From the NCBI GenBank assembly GCA_964564225.1, contig CAZMAF010000004.1, positions 1 to 46,713 on the forward strand: a stretch of DNA of 46,713 bases, given 5' to 3'. This stretch comes from RGIG1993 sp964564225 (GTDB lineage Bacteria > Bacillota > Clostridia > Oscillospirales > CAG-272). The notes under the pieces are model-generated. The model saw only the letters and a list, made by a program, of their open reading frames with translations, made no database searches and was not told the DNA's origin. A program made the translations under genes and the position numbers. Positions 1 through 8,190 of the stretch are shown here, in pieces (position 1 is the stretch's first letter; each line of letters begins with the position of its first letter).

Positions 1-660
1 TTCAATTTTCTCAAGTGTCATTTGGTATACAGGAACAGAAAACTTTTTGCAGAGCAGCACGTTTCCACCGTAGCCCGAATTTACCGACCAGATGGTGTTA
101 TCTTCGGGAAAGTGAACGATGTAGCGCTTTTCTTCGTCGATGTCAGCTCTTGCGTGCAGACCCTTAACGAAATCGGGAGAGTCGCCGTGAGCGGCAATAA
201 CGTCGACGCCGACACGCGTCATAATGAGCATATTGAGTACAACGTAGATCGAGTCGGTCAGCTCATAGCCGATCTTCGAGAAGGAAGAACCGATAATACC
301 CATCGAGTAGGGAATTACGTACATTTTTCTGCCTTTCATCGAGTTCTTAAAGAGTTTGCCGAGTTTTTCATAAGCTTCGGCGGGAGCCATCCAGTTGTTG
401 ATATTACCCGCATCTTCTTTTTTTGAGGTACAGATAAAGGTTCTGCCTTCAACACGGGCAACGTCGTTGATTGCGGTTCTGTGGAGGTAGCAACCGGGAA
501 GCTTTTCCTGGTTGAGCTTGATCATTTCGCCGGTGGAGCAAGCCTCGGCGCGCAGAGCCTCTGCCTGTTCGTCGCTGCCGTCAATAAGAATGATCTCGTC
601 GGGGCAGGTGAGCGCCGCCATTTCGTCGATCCATGCTTGAACGTGTTTATTAGGGGTCAT
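1..660 (-). CDS. pckG: Phosphoenolpyruvate carboxykinase (GTP), N-terminal part, cut by window edge
   Basis: GTP-dependent PEP carboxykinase interconverts oxaloacetate + GTP and phosphoenolpyruvate + CO2 + GDP in the cytoplasm. Reading the minus strand from the ATG at 660 gives 220 codons without a stop to the window edge. The protein starts MTPNKHVQAWIDEMAAL and carries family signatures: CPDEIILIDGSDEQ, the DVARVEGRTFICT stretch, the NINNWMAPAEA stretch, GRKMYVIPYSMG and ELTDSIYVVLNMLIMTR. The family is about 600 residues, so roughly 380 residues, including the P-loop and kinase region, lie outside the window. An AAAGGAGAG ribosome site sits 6-7 bases before the ATG. In anaerobes this enzyme may run in either the fermentative (carboxylating) or the gluconeogenic direction; the sequence does not show which. 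Identification is by family signatures and is confident. Confidence 0.93.
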   Translation of the reverse strand, partial: MTPNKHVQAWIDEMAALTCPDEIILIDGSDEQAEALRAEACSTGEMIKLNQEKLPGCYLHRTAINDVARVEGRTFICTSKKEDAGNINNWMAPAEAYEKLGKLFKNSMKGRKMYVIPYSMGIIGSSFSKIGYELTDSIYVVLNMLIMTRVGVDVIAAHGDSPDFVKGLHARADIDEEKRYIVHFPEDNTIWSVNSGYGGNVLLCKKFSVPVYQMTLEKIE

Positions 661-719
661 GGGAATCTCTCCTTTGGTATATATTGTTTTTGGATATACG
701 GAAAACTTGGGATGAAAAA

Positions 720-731
720 GTAAAATTTTAC
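720..731. promoter_or_regulatory. 12-bp perfect palindrome upstream of pckG, candidate operator
   Basis: GTAAAATTTTAC reads the same on both strands and lies 60 bases upstream of the pckG start, in the 223-base gap shared with the divergent gene at 884. Its place suits a repressor site, but no regulator is known for it and AT-rich palindromes also arise by chance. Confidence 0.3.
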
Positions 732-831
732 CTTATAATCCAATTATATTATATCTTATTTTATGAATGTATTCAAGAAGGATGTGAAGGAATTAACAAT
801 TTCTTCATAAATCACCCTGATAAATTAAGGC

Positions 832-860
832 TTTACAAACGCTTTTCGCTGTGCTATAAT
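832..860 (+). promoter_or_regulatory. Sigma-A promoter for the 884-1806 gene pair
   Basis: A -35 box TTTACA (832-837) and a -10 box TATAAT (855-860) are separated by exactly 17 bases. The -10 is preceded by TGTGC, giving an extended TGnTATAAT element. The expected transcript starts near 867, just before the ribosome site of the gene at 884. Confidence 0.8.
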
Positions 861-883
861 GAAGTTGGATTGAGGTGATACCG

Positions 884-1087
884 ATGGAAAAGAGCAAAAA
901 GAAGGCGCGGCGCGAAACAAATTGCGATAGCTGTGTGTTTTATGATTATGATGAATATTATCAGTGCTATCTTTGCCGTCAGAATTTAGACGAGGATGAA
1001 AATTTGCAGTTTATAACGGGGAATTTTCGCTCCTGTCCTTATTATAAGTATTATGACGAGTATACCAGTGTCAGAAAGCAGAATTAA
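884..1087 (+). CDS. Small Cys-containing protein, DUF6472-like
   Basis: A 67-residue acidic, Tyr-rich protein. Visible pattern: CDSC near the start, then YDYDEYYQCYLC, LDEDE, and a final CPYYKYYDEY followed by a basic RKQN end. The spaced cysteines (CxxC, CxxC, one C) suggest a small metal-binding fold. The layout matches my memory of the DUF6472 family of Clostridia, whose function is unknown. The ATG at 884 is preferred over an in-frame GTG at 875 because GAGGTG lies 6 bases before the ATG. It is followed after 11 bases by a DUF6062-like gene, and the two probably share one transcript from the promoter at 832-860. The assignment to DUF6472 is from pattern memory and was not searched. Confidence 0.75.
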   Translation: MEKSKKKARRETNCDSCVFYDYDEYYQCYLCRQNLDEDENLQFITGNFRSCPYYKYYDEYTSVRKQN

Positions 1088-1098
1088 GCGAGGTTTTT

Positions 1099-1806
1099 AT
1101 GGAAACGATTTATACCATACCGATCAACGAGGCTTTTGAGGATGCCATTGCGCAAAAAGAGGCGGGTGTTGCCGTTTGTCCGTTTTGTACGGTTGCCAAG
1201 AAGCTTGAAGAAGATGAACTGGATCTTATTCTCGGCGCTTCCATGATGGAGCCCGATATTCGCGTTAAAACTAACGAGCAGGGCTTTTGTCCTGATTGTT
1301 TTGCCAAAATGGTGCGCCGTCAGAAGCGGCTGCCCCTCGCTCTGATGCTGGAAAGCCATCTGGATGCGCTGTATAGCGTTTTGACCAAGAAGGGCGTATT
1401 CGGCACGACTCCCGAAAAGGCGGCAAAGCGTCTTTCTGAGCTGAATGCTGATTGCTACGTTTGCGGGAAGGTAAATACCAATCTGAAGCGGATGATGGCA
1501 AATGCTGTTTATATGTGGGAAAGTGATTCTGAGTTTGTGAAAAAGGTGAGGGAACAGTCAAATTTTTGTCTTTCTCATTTCGGAAGTCTTCTTGCGGCGG
1601 CCGGAAATCTTCCTAAAAAGAAATTTGCGGCGCTTTATGAGGATTTTTCGGGTCCTACCTATTCGTATCTCGGCGAGCTTTGCGGTGACGTATCACACTT
1701 TTGTAAAAAGTTCGACTATCGCTACGAGGATGAGCCTTGGGGAAACAGTAAGGATTCGGTTGAGCGCTCCATTCGCTTTTTGACAGGCGAGAAGCTGGCA
1801 AAGTGA
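1099..1806 (+). CDS. DUF6062-like cysteine-rich protein
   Basis: A 235-residue cytoplasmic protein of unknown function. It has three paired-cysteine sites: CPFC at residue 27, the CPDC of GFCPDC near residue 64, and CYVC near residue 121, plus a later CLSH, as in proteins that bind zinc or an iron-sulfur cluster. The opening METIYTIPINEAFE and the segment LPLALMLESHLDAL agree with what I recall of the DUF6062 family of Clostridia. No signal peptide or membrane segment is visible. It follows the DUF6472-like gene by 11 bases and ends before a strong terminator, so the two genes form a closed two-gene operon. A role linked to the DUF6472-like partner is inference from neighbourhood only. Confidence 0.8.
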   Translation: METIYTIPINEAFEDAIAQKEAGVAVCPFCTVAKKLEEDELDLILGASMMEPDIRVKTNEQGFCPDCFAKMVRRQKRLPLALMLESHLDALYSVLTKKGVFGTTPEKAAKRLSELNADCYVCGKVNTNLKRMMANAVYMWESDSEFVKKVREQSNFCLSHFGSLLAAAGNLPKKKFAALYEDFSGPTYSYLGELCGDVSHFCKKFDYRYEDEPWGNSKDSVERSIRFLTGEKLAK

Positions 1807-1825
1807 ACGGTTGGATAACGAAACG

Positions 1826-1859
1826 AAAAACACCCTTCTTTGAAATGAAGGGTGTTTTT
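1826..1859 (+). terminator. Intrinsic terminator after the DUF6062-like gene
   Basis: A perfect 13-bp stem (1826-1838 with 1847-1859) closes an 8-base loop and ends in five Ts. The A-run on the other side lets it work in both directions. Confidence 0.92.
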
Positions 1860-2370
1860 GTGTGTATGGAAGCAATATCAGGAAAGAATGCTGCGTTTTT
1901 TTAAATTTATATAAAAGTAGGCGTTCTTTTTGACTGATTTTGACGGTTTTGGTGCGTTTTTTGAAAAACGCACGGATACGTGTGAAAAACGAAGTTGCTG
2001 ATCCTCCATGCCTTGCGCGCCAAGAGAGTATTGTGTAAGGGTGTAGAAAATTACGGGTTAAATTTGTGCAGATTGCACATAGCCGCCAAAAGAGGCGTTG
2101 TGGGGCGAAGATTATGTTGTTTGGTAATTATTAGTTACGCACATAATCTTTGACGTCAAAATACGAGAGATATTTGTGAAAAAAAATGATTATTTTGTGT
2201 ATATATTGGTTATTTTGCGTAATTTCTGATTACTATTTTAAGATTATTTTCGCAGACAAAAAAAGAAACGCTCGGAATAGTGTGACAAAATGGCGTGAAC
2301 GGGGCTTGAAATAGCTCTGAAAAGTTCGGAAAAGCGGCGTGACGGGCGGGTGTGAGCGAAGATTTTACGC
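1860..2370. other. AT-rich intergenic stretch with two inverted repeats, no gene seen
   Basis: About 510 bases without a convincing ORF. Two perfect inverted repeats stand out: 1952-1961 with 1964-1973 (GTGCGTTTTT, almost no spacer) and 2108-2117 with 2141-2150 (AAGATTATGT, 23-base spacer). Either could be an operator for the operon starting downstream. Nothing else could be assigned. Confidence 0.45.
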
Positions 2371-2399
2371 TTGACAAAAATTCCTTATTATGATATGAT
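2371..2399 (+). promoter_or_regulatory. Sigma-A promoter of the large ABC/DUF5696 operon
   Basis: TTGACA (2371-2376) and TATGAT (2394-2399) with a 17-base spacer, close to consensus. The transcript would begin near 2406, leaving a leader of about 385 bases before the first clear gene at 2793. Confidence 0.82.
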
Positions 2400-2433
2400 A
2401 AAAACAACGAAAACTCATACTTCACAAGCCTCA

Positions 2434-2498
2434 CCGATCGTTTTGACGAAAGCGATTGGCGCAGGAAGGGGCGGCGGCTTCTCGCCTATCGCTTTTTT
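2434..2498 (+). promoter_or_regulatory. Leader attenuator: overlapping antiterminator and terminator hairpins
   Basis: Two hairpins share bases 2451-2459 and cannot form together. The first pairs 2434-2444 with 2449-2459 around the loop GACG (11 pairs, two of them G-U). The second pairs 2451-2461 with 2483-2493 (10 of 11 match) and runs into six Ts at 2493-2498, the form of an intrinsic terminator. With the promoter 30 bases upstream this is the layout of transcription attenuation for the 13.5-kb operon. No known riboswitch class was recognised. It could instead be the 3' end of a short RNA of about 90 bases. Confidence 0.6.
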
Positions 2499-2519
2499 CT
2501 GATCAGGAGGATCTTTTGC

Positions 2520-2585
2520 GTGACTGATTTTCAGCCTTCGCCACCGGGAGAAGCCTACGGGAACCATCTCGACGACGGTTTTTGA
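2520..2585 (+). CDS. Candidate 21-residue leader peptide (unproven)
   Basis: A GTG start at 2520 stands 9 bases after a perfect AGGAGG (2505-2510), just beyond the attenuator. It encodes the short peptide VTDFQPSPPGEAYGNHLDDG plus F and then TGA. The ribosome site is better than chance would usually give, but no homolog is known and the peptide shows no run of one amino acid that would suggest classical amino-acid attenuation. The 200 bases that follow also lack a convincing gene, although the frame 2524-2796 stays open and its stop overlaps the ATG of the next gene. Confidence 0.3.
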   Translation: MTDFQPSPPGEAYGNHLDDGF

Positions 2586-2792
2586 TTTGGTTGCGCTGCC
2601 AAAGTTCTTCGAGCCCTTGCAGTGCCTTGCGGGTTTCGGAGTTTTTCTCTTTGTTCGGGCTTTTATGAGTATCTCTCATATCCGCTTGCCTTCGCGGCAA
2701 TTACCGCTCTTTTCTCTTTTGCCGAAAAGACGCGGCATACGGATATGTTCTTCCGATACGTCGGAAACCATTTTTCAGGAGGAAACAGGCAA

Positions 2793-5700
2793 ATGAAACA
2801 TCGCAAATTTACCAGAGTTCTTTCGGTACTTTTGGCGCTTCTTGTTCTGGTCGGCCCCGGCGCGCTTTCCACGAGCGCATCTTCGTCTTCGGGCTCGAGC
2901 GCAAGCTCGTCCGTTGATCAGCTGACCGATCTTCTGAGCGCTATTAAATATTCCGAATACCTCGAAAAGTATGCTAAGATTGGATCGGCTACATCTTCTG
3001 TCAAGATCGAGGGCGATGATCTTCTTCAGTATGCGGACGACATTACCGATGCCTACACCTGCGCTTGCGACAAGGACAACATTGATACGAGCTGTCCTTG
3101 CCATCTTACGAATAGCGATGGCGCGGCTGTATACGATCCCGACGGTAATCTGATCCCTAAATTCGTTAAGGATACGGATTCGATTCAGTATGACGGTCAG
3201 ATCGCTATTGTTCAGGTGAAGGACGGCAAGACGGCGCTTTATCTCCCCAACGAGCGTACGGTCGGTTGGAAGATCAACGTTCCTTCCGACGCCATGTATA
3301 ATATCGTGTTTGAGTATTATGCAAACGACGGTTCTACGGGTGAAGTGTCCAAGACGACCTCAATCGAGCGCTCGCTTTACATCAATGGCAGAGTGCCTTT
3401 CTATGAGGCGCGTTTCCTTTCGTTGACGAAAGTCTGGAAGGACGACCTTGACAGCTTTGCCAAGGACGAAAACGGAAACGTGATTTACGTTGAGGATGAA
3501 AGCGGCAATCAGGTTCCGAAGTTCTATACCGATATTTACGGCAATGAGATCAAGGCGGATAAGGTACAGGTTCCCGAGTGGAGAATCTACAACTGTATGG
3601 ACTCCACCGGCTACGTTACCACTCCCCTCGTATTTTATTTCAAGAGCGGCGAAAACACTCTTGAACTTGAAGCTCAGCGCGAGGCGTTCTTCGTTTCGTC
3701 GATTGAGCTTGCCGCTCCCACGACGCTTCCTACTTATGAGGAATATTACAATGCCCTCGTAGTGCAGGGTGTGAAAGACTATACCGGTACTCCGATCAGC
3801 ATTCAGGCGGAAAGACCTGATGCAACCTCGGAAAACACGGTATACGCAACCAACGACAGAACGAGCGCTATCACGATGCCGCAGGACGCTGCAAATATTC
3901 TGATGAATACGCTTGGCGGCGACGGCGGTGAAAAATGGCAGACACTCGGTCAGTGGGTGCGTTATCAGATTGAGGTCCCCGAAGACGGTTTTTATAACAT
4001 CGTACTTCGTTTCAAGCAGAGTGTTCTGGAAGGTACGTTCTCGTCGAGAACGCTTCGTGTCCGTCTTGCAGACGAAGACGTTGCGACAGTTCCTTTTTAC
4101 GAGGCGTACCATCTTCAGTTTAACTACTCTGATGACTGGCAGGTCAGCGGTCTGAACTCGGGTGACGTTACCGTTAACTATCGCATTTATCTTAAGGAAG
4201 GTATTAACGATATTGAGCTTGAGGCTTCCTTTGGTAATATGTCTGAGATCCTCCGCCGCGTCAGCAATTCTCTGACGACGATAAACAATATTTACATCAA
4301 AATTCTTCGTATCACGGGCGCAACCCCCGATAGCAACCGTGACTACGGTTTCTACGATATCATGCCCGATGACTGTGACGAGCTGCTCGTACAGGCTGCG
4401 GAGCTTCAGAGCATTTCCGATATGTTTACTGAGATCACCGGTACGGCAGGTTCGCACGCCAAGACGCTTGAAACCGTTTCGATGCTTCTCGAAAAGATGG
4501 GCTCGCACGAAGACAATATCGCAAAGAACCTCAGTAACCTGAAAGAAAAGCTCGGTACTCTGGGTACGTGGCTGCAGACCTCGATGAGCCAGCCGCTTCA
4601 GATCGACTACATTCAGGTACAGAGTCCTGAGACGGATGCAAAAGATTTCCCGAAAGCTACTGAAAACTTCTTCCAGGCTCTCTGGTATGAAATTTCGATG
4701 TTCTTCGTATCCTTTACGAACAACTACGACTCCCTCGGCGCAACCGAGATCGTAGAAGAAAAAAATAAGATCACCGTCTGGACGACACTCGGCCGTGACC
4801 AGGCGCAGATCATCCGTAACCTGATTACCAACGGTTACAACTCCAAGACCGAGGGTTATTCGGTCGTACTCGAACTTGTTGCGGGCGGCTCGCTGATCCC
4901 CTCGATTCTTGCGGGTGTCGGTCCTGATATTTCGATGGGACACAGCTCGAGTGACGTTATTAACTGGGCAATCCGTTCGGCTGTCGTTCCGATCGACGAA
5001 ATGGAAGGCTACGATGAATTGACGAGCGCGCTCTTCTCCGAGGCTGCTACCATTCCGTTGACTCTTCGTGAGCTTTATTGGTCGCAGGACGTTACGGCTG
5101 AGGAAAGGGCGGCAGCTTATCAGTTTACCGCTGCCGATTATCAGGCATATCTTGCGTACAACAAGGAATGTGATGAAGATATCAGCAAACGCGGCGATAA
5201 GGTTACGCTTGGTCAGTATGCATACGCACTTGCAAGAAGCAAGGGTTACAACGCCGCTCTGTATACCGATGAGTCTGACGGCATGGAATATTATTATAAG
5301 GAAAGTGTTTACGGTCTTCCCGAAACACAGTCCTTCTCAATGCTCTTCTATCGTGCCGACATCTTCCTTGATCTTGGCATAGAAGCTCCTACCACGTGGC
5401 AGGAATTCCTGGCAATCGTTCCTACGCTTCAGAAAAACAAGATGGAGGTTGCATTCCCGACCTCCGGCAGCGGTCTTAACCTCTTCCTCTATCAGATGGG
5501 CGGCGATCTTTACGCCGATGACGGTAGAAAGATCGCAATTGACTCTAATCTGGGTCTTGAGGCATTTGAATATCTCTGCCAATTCTTTGAACAGTACCGT
5601 TTCCCCGTTTCGTACGACTTCTCTAACCGTTTCAGAAGCGGCGAGATTCCGATCGGTATTATGGACTACGGCACGTATACGCAGCTCAGCGTATATGCAA

Positions 5701-6245
5701 CCGAAATTAAGGGTCTGTGGCAGTTCGTTCCGCTTCCTTCGTACGTGATCTATGATGATGACGGTAATATTTCTTACCAGAATAACGATGCGGTATCCAG
5801 CGTATCGGCTATGATTATGGTTAAGAATGATGACAGAACGCCCGAAAAGACTAAGGCAGCCTGGGAATTTATGAAGTGGTACGTTTCGACCGAAACTCAG
5901 ATTGAGTATGCAAGCGAATTGACCGCGTTGCTCGGTTCGGTATCGAAACACCAGACGGCAAATAAGATCGCTCTGGAATCGCTCCCTTGGACGACTACCG
6001 AAAAGAATAACCTGAAGGCGCAGTTTGAAAATCTCGCGGCAATTCCCGAATATCCCGGAAGCTACATTATCAGCCGTTACGTTAACTTTGCATTCCTGGC
6101 AGTATATAACAAGAACGCAGATGCAGCTGACTCAATCCAAAGCTACATTATTGAAATCAATAAAGAGCTTACGAGAAAGCGTAAGGAATTCGGTATGGCT
6201 TATTACGAGATTTCCTTCTCGGCTCAGCAAAGCTCCGACAATTAA
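2793..6245 (+). CDS. Secreted ABC solute-binding protein fused to carbohydrate-binding-like domains
   Basis: A 1150-residue protein. Residues 1-33 form a signal peptide (MKHRKFTR, a Leu/Val core, then a Ser-rich stretch) without a lipobox Cys. Residues about 130-310 and 334-483 are two beta-rich modules with similar phrases (MYNIVFEYYANDGS and FYNIVLRFKQS; FYEARF and FYEAYH; ENTLELEA and INDIELEA), resembling family-35-type carbohydrate-binding modules. A helical linker follows. From about residue 660 (KITVWTTLGRDQ) to the end is a family-1 extracellular solute-binding fold, with the typical GLPETQSFSMLFYRADIF and LGIEAPTTWQEFLAIVP segments. Typical binding proteins have 400-550 residues. The ATG at 2793 is chosen over upstream in-frame codons because AGGAGG precedes it by 9 bases and the signal peptide starts there. 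It is first in a seven-gene operon and should deliver an oligosaccharide to the permeases. The substrate is unknown. Confidence 0.88.
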   Translation: MKHRKFTRVLSVLLALLVLVGPGALSTSASSSSGSSASSSVDQLTDLLSAIKYSEYLEKYAKIGSATSSVKIEGDDLLQYADDITDAYTCACDKDNIDTSCPCHLTNSDGAAVYDPDGNLIPKFVKDTDSIQYDGQIAIVQVKDGKTALYLPNERTVGWKINVPSDAMYNIVFEYYANDGSTGEVSKTTSIERSLYINGRVPFYEARFLSLTKVWKDDLDSFAKDENGNVIYVEDESGNQVPKFYTDIYGNEIKADKVQVPEWRIYNCMDSTGYVTTPLVFYFKSGENTLELEAQREAFFVSSIELAAPTTLPTYEEYYNALVVQGVKDYTGTPISIQAERPDATSENTVYATNDRTSAITMPQDAANILMNTLGGDGGEKWQTLGQWVRYQIEVPEDGFYNIVLRFKQSVLEGTFSSRTLRVRLADEDVATVPFYEAYHLQFNYSDDWQVSGLNSGDVTVNYRIYLKEGINDIELEASFGNMSEILRRVSNSLTTINNIYIKILRITGATPDSNRDYGFYDIMPDDCDELLVQAAELQSISDMFTEITGTAGSHAKTLETVSMLLEKMGSHEDNIAKNLSNLKEKLGTLGTWLQTSMSQPLQIDYIQVQSPETDAKDFPKATENFFQALWYEISMFFVSFTNNYDSLGATEIVEEKNKITVWTTLGRDQAQIIRNLITNGYNSKTEGYSVVLELVAGGSLIPSILAGVGPDISMGHSSSDVINWAIRSAVVPIDEMEGYDELTSALFSEAATIPLTLRELYWSQDVTAEERAAAYQFTAADYQAYLAYNKECDEDISKRGDKVTLGQYAYALARSKGYNAALYTDESDGMEYYYKESVYGLPETQSFSMLFYRADIFLDLGIEAPTTWQEFLAIVPTLQKNKMEVAFPTSGSGLNLFLYQMGGDLYADDGRKIAIDSNLGLEAFEYLCQFFEQYRFPVSYDFSNRFRSGEIPIGIMDYGTYTQLSVYATEIKGLWQFVPLPSYVIYDDDGNISYQNNDAVSSVSAMIMVKNDDRTPEKTKAAWEFMKWYVSTETQIEYASELTALLGSVSKHQTANKIALESLPWTTTEKNNLKAQFENLAAIPEYPGSYIISRYVNFAFLAVYNKNADAADSIQSYIIEINKELTRKRKEFGMAYYEISFSAQQSSDN

Positions 6246-6318
6246 CCTTTTTCCTTCCCGACGGGGAATACCCGTCGGGAGTGAAAAAAACAAATATTAT
6301 TAAGGAGAGGATTTTCAA

Positions 6319-7290
6319 GTGTCTAATAAAGCTCAAGACGTTGCCGTAAAGAAAGCGCCGAAGAAAAAAGCGGTTTCGCGAAAAGAAATGACGAAACTGC
6401 AGTGGACGCTTAAGGAAATGAGAGTGAATTGGCTGAGCTACGTAATGCTTGCGCCCTATTATCTGATCTTCCTTACGTTTACGATCATTCCCGTATTCGT
6501 TTCGCTTTTCCTTGGCTTTACGTCCTTTAATATGATCGAAGCGCCGGTATTTATCTTCTTTGACAACTACGCGCGCCTCTTTCTCGATGACGATATTTTT
6601 ATTCTGGCAGTCCAGAATACTTTGATCTTTGCAGCGATCACAGGCCCCGTATCCTACATCGTATCTTTCCTCGTTGCATGGTTTATCAACGAGCTTCCTC
6701 CGAAGCTTCGCGCACTTATTACCCTTATTTTCTACGCACCGAACATTTCGGGTTCGGTTTATATGATCTGGCAGGTTGCCTTCTCGGGCGACTCGTACGG
6801 TTGGGTTAACGGTAACCTGATCAATCTCGGTCTTATTGATACGCCGATTCAGTTCTTCCAGAATGCAAACTACGTAATGCCGCTTTGTATTATCGTAGCG
6901 CTCTGGACTTCGCTCGGCTCGGCATTCTTAAGCTTTATCGCAGGTCTTCAGACGGTTGACCGCTCGCTTTACGAAGCCGGCGCGGTTGACGGCGTTAAGA
7001 ACCGTTGGCAAGAGCTTTGGTATATTACGCTCCCCTACATGAAGCCTCAGCTGATGTTCGGTGCTATTATGTCAATCACCGGTTCGTTCGGTTTCGGCGG
7101 TATCGTTGACGCGCTTGCGGGCAATCCCTCGGTTGACTACTGCGCCTGGACGATTATGCATCACCTTGGCGACTACGGCGGATCGCGTTTTGAGACCGGT
7201 TATGCCTGCGCAATCGCAACTATCCTCTTTATGCTGATGATCGGTGCGAATATGCTGGTTAAGAAATTAATTTCGAAGGTGGGACAGTAA
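6319..7290 (+). CDS. ABC sugar permease 1 (LplB/UgpA-type)
   Basis: A 323-residue integral membrane protein of the MalF/UgpA/LplB class. It has a basic, Lys-rich N-terminus of about 45 residues, then six membrane segments beginning at YVMLAPYYLIFLTFTIIP. The cytoplasmic EAA loop that contacts the ATPase is seen as YEAGAVDGVKNRWQELWYIT followed by LPYMKP. The GTG start at 6319 follows AAGGAGAGG by 8 bases. One base separates its stop from permease 2, so the pair is translationally coupled and should form one heterodimeric channel. No ATP-binding subunit is encoded in this operon or window, so a shared MsmX-type ATPase elsewhere is likely (inference). A 73-base gap with an inverted repeat near 6258-6277 separates it from the binding protein. 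Confidence 0.93.
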   Translation: MSNKAQDVAVKKAPKKKAVSRKEMTKLQWTLKEMRVNWLSYVMLAPYYLIFLTFTIIPVFVSLFLGFTSFNMIEAPVFIFFDNYARLFLDDDIFILAVQNTLIFAAITGPVSYIVSFLVAWFINELPPKLRALITLIFYAPNISGSVYMIWQVAFSGDSYGWVNGNLINLGLIDTPIQFFQNANYVMPLCIIVALWTSLGSAFLSFIAGLQTVDRSLYEAGAVDGVKNRWQELWYITLPYMKPQLMFGAIMSITGSFGFGGIVDALAGNPSVDYCAWTIMHHLGDYGGSRFETGYACAIATILFMLMIGANMLVKKLISKVGQ

Positions 7291-7291
7291 G

Positions 7292-8173
7292 ATGGCAAAA
7301 GAAAAGAAATTACGTGTCAGAAAACATGCCGTCGTCTTAAACCGTTCCGCCGGTGGCGACGCAGGTATCTTTTTCTTCTTAGCAATCATGGGCATCTTCA
7401 TGTTCCTGCCGATGTATTACACGTTCGTTCAGGCACTGAAGCCCCTTGATGAATTGTGGGCATTCCCCCCGAAGTTCTACGTTACATCTCCGACGTTAAA
7501 AAACTTCAAGGACTTGTTCCGTCTGATGAACACCTCCTGGGTACCCTTCTCGCGTTACCTCTTTAACACGGTAATCATTTCTGCGGCAGGTACATTCGGT
7601 AACCTCGTGCTTTCTTCACTGGCAGCATACGTTCTTTCGAAGATGGTATTCCCCGGCAAGAAGCCGATGTTCAAGCTCATTGAGCTTTCGCTGATGTTTA
7701 ATGCTGTTGCAGGCTCAATCGCAAACTTCATCATTATGTCGGCTCTCGGTTGGGTTGATACCCTTTGGGCAATCATCGTTCCCGCGTGGGGTTCGACGCT
7801 TGGTCTTTACCTGATGAAGCAGTTTATGGATTCCTCGGTTTCCGATGCAGTGCTTGAATCTGCCCGTCTTGACGGTGCGAAGGAGCTCTTCATCTTCTGG
7901 AAGATTGCAATGCCGATGGTTAAGCCTGCATGGCTTACCCTGATTGTATATTCCTTCCAGGGTCTATGGAATACCGGTTCAACGATCTACATTTATTCCG
8001 AACAGCTTAAAACCTTCAGCTATGCTATCGGTCAGATTCTTTCGGGCGGTATCGTCCGTGCGGGCGCAGGCGCGGCCTCGACTGTCGTTATGATGATTGT
8101 TCCGATTCTCGTATTCATCATCTCGCAGAGTAAGATTCTTGAAACCATGGCTACCTCGGGTATGAAAGACTAA
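7292..8173 (+). CDS. ABC sugar permease 2 (LplC/UgpE-type)
   Basis: A 293-residue carbohydrate ABC permease of the MalG/UgpE/LplC class. Six membrane segments start at AGIFFFLAIMGIFMFLPMYY. The opening MAKEKKLRVRKH is cytoplasmic. The EAA motif is LESARLDGAKELFIFWKI followed by AMPMVKP, with the usual Gly in place. It is the natural partner of permease 1, which ends one base upstream. The gene ends 17 bases before the NHL/YIP1 gene, with an AAAGGAG ribosome site in between. Its codon use (CGT, GGT, TTC, CTT) matches the rest of the operon and looks like that of well-expressed genes. Confidence 0.93.
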   Translation: MAKEKKLRVRKHAVVLNRSAGGDAGIFFFLAIMGIFMFLPMYYTFVQALKPLDELWAFPPKFYVTSPTLKNFKDLFRLMNTSWVPFSRYLFNTVIISAAGTFGNLVLSSLAAYVLSKMVFPGKKPMFKLIELSLMFNAVAGSIANFIIMSALGWVDTLWAIIVPAWGSTLGLYLMKQFMDSSVSDAVLESARLDGAKELFIFWKIAMPMVKPAWLTLIVYSFQGLWNTGSTIYIYSEQLKTFSYAIGQILSGGIVRAGAGAASTVVMMIVPILVFIISQSKILETMATSGMKD

Positions 8174-8190
8174 AGAAAGGAGTTATACCT

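Noticed and set aside
22..426. 134-codon plus-strand frame at the window start
   Set aside because: Antisense shadow of pckG, whose conserved motifs are unmistakable on the minus strand.
2622..2792. N-terminal extension of the solute-binding protein
   Set aside because: The frame is open but would put 57 residues before a clear signal peptide, and the AGGAGG site points to the ATG at 2793.
3360..4943. A 527-codon open frame on the minus strand opposite the solute-binding protein gene
   Set aside because: It is fully antisense to a well-supported gene, has no ribosome site, and its composition (rich in Arg, Asn and Val) is what the codon bias of the plus-strand gene produces in the opposite frame.
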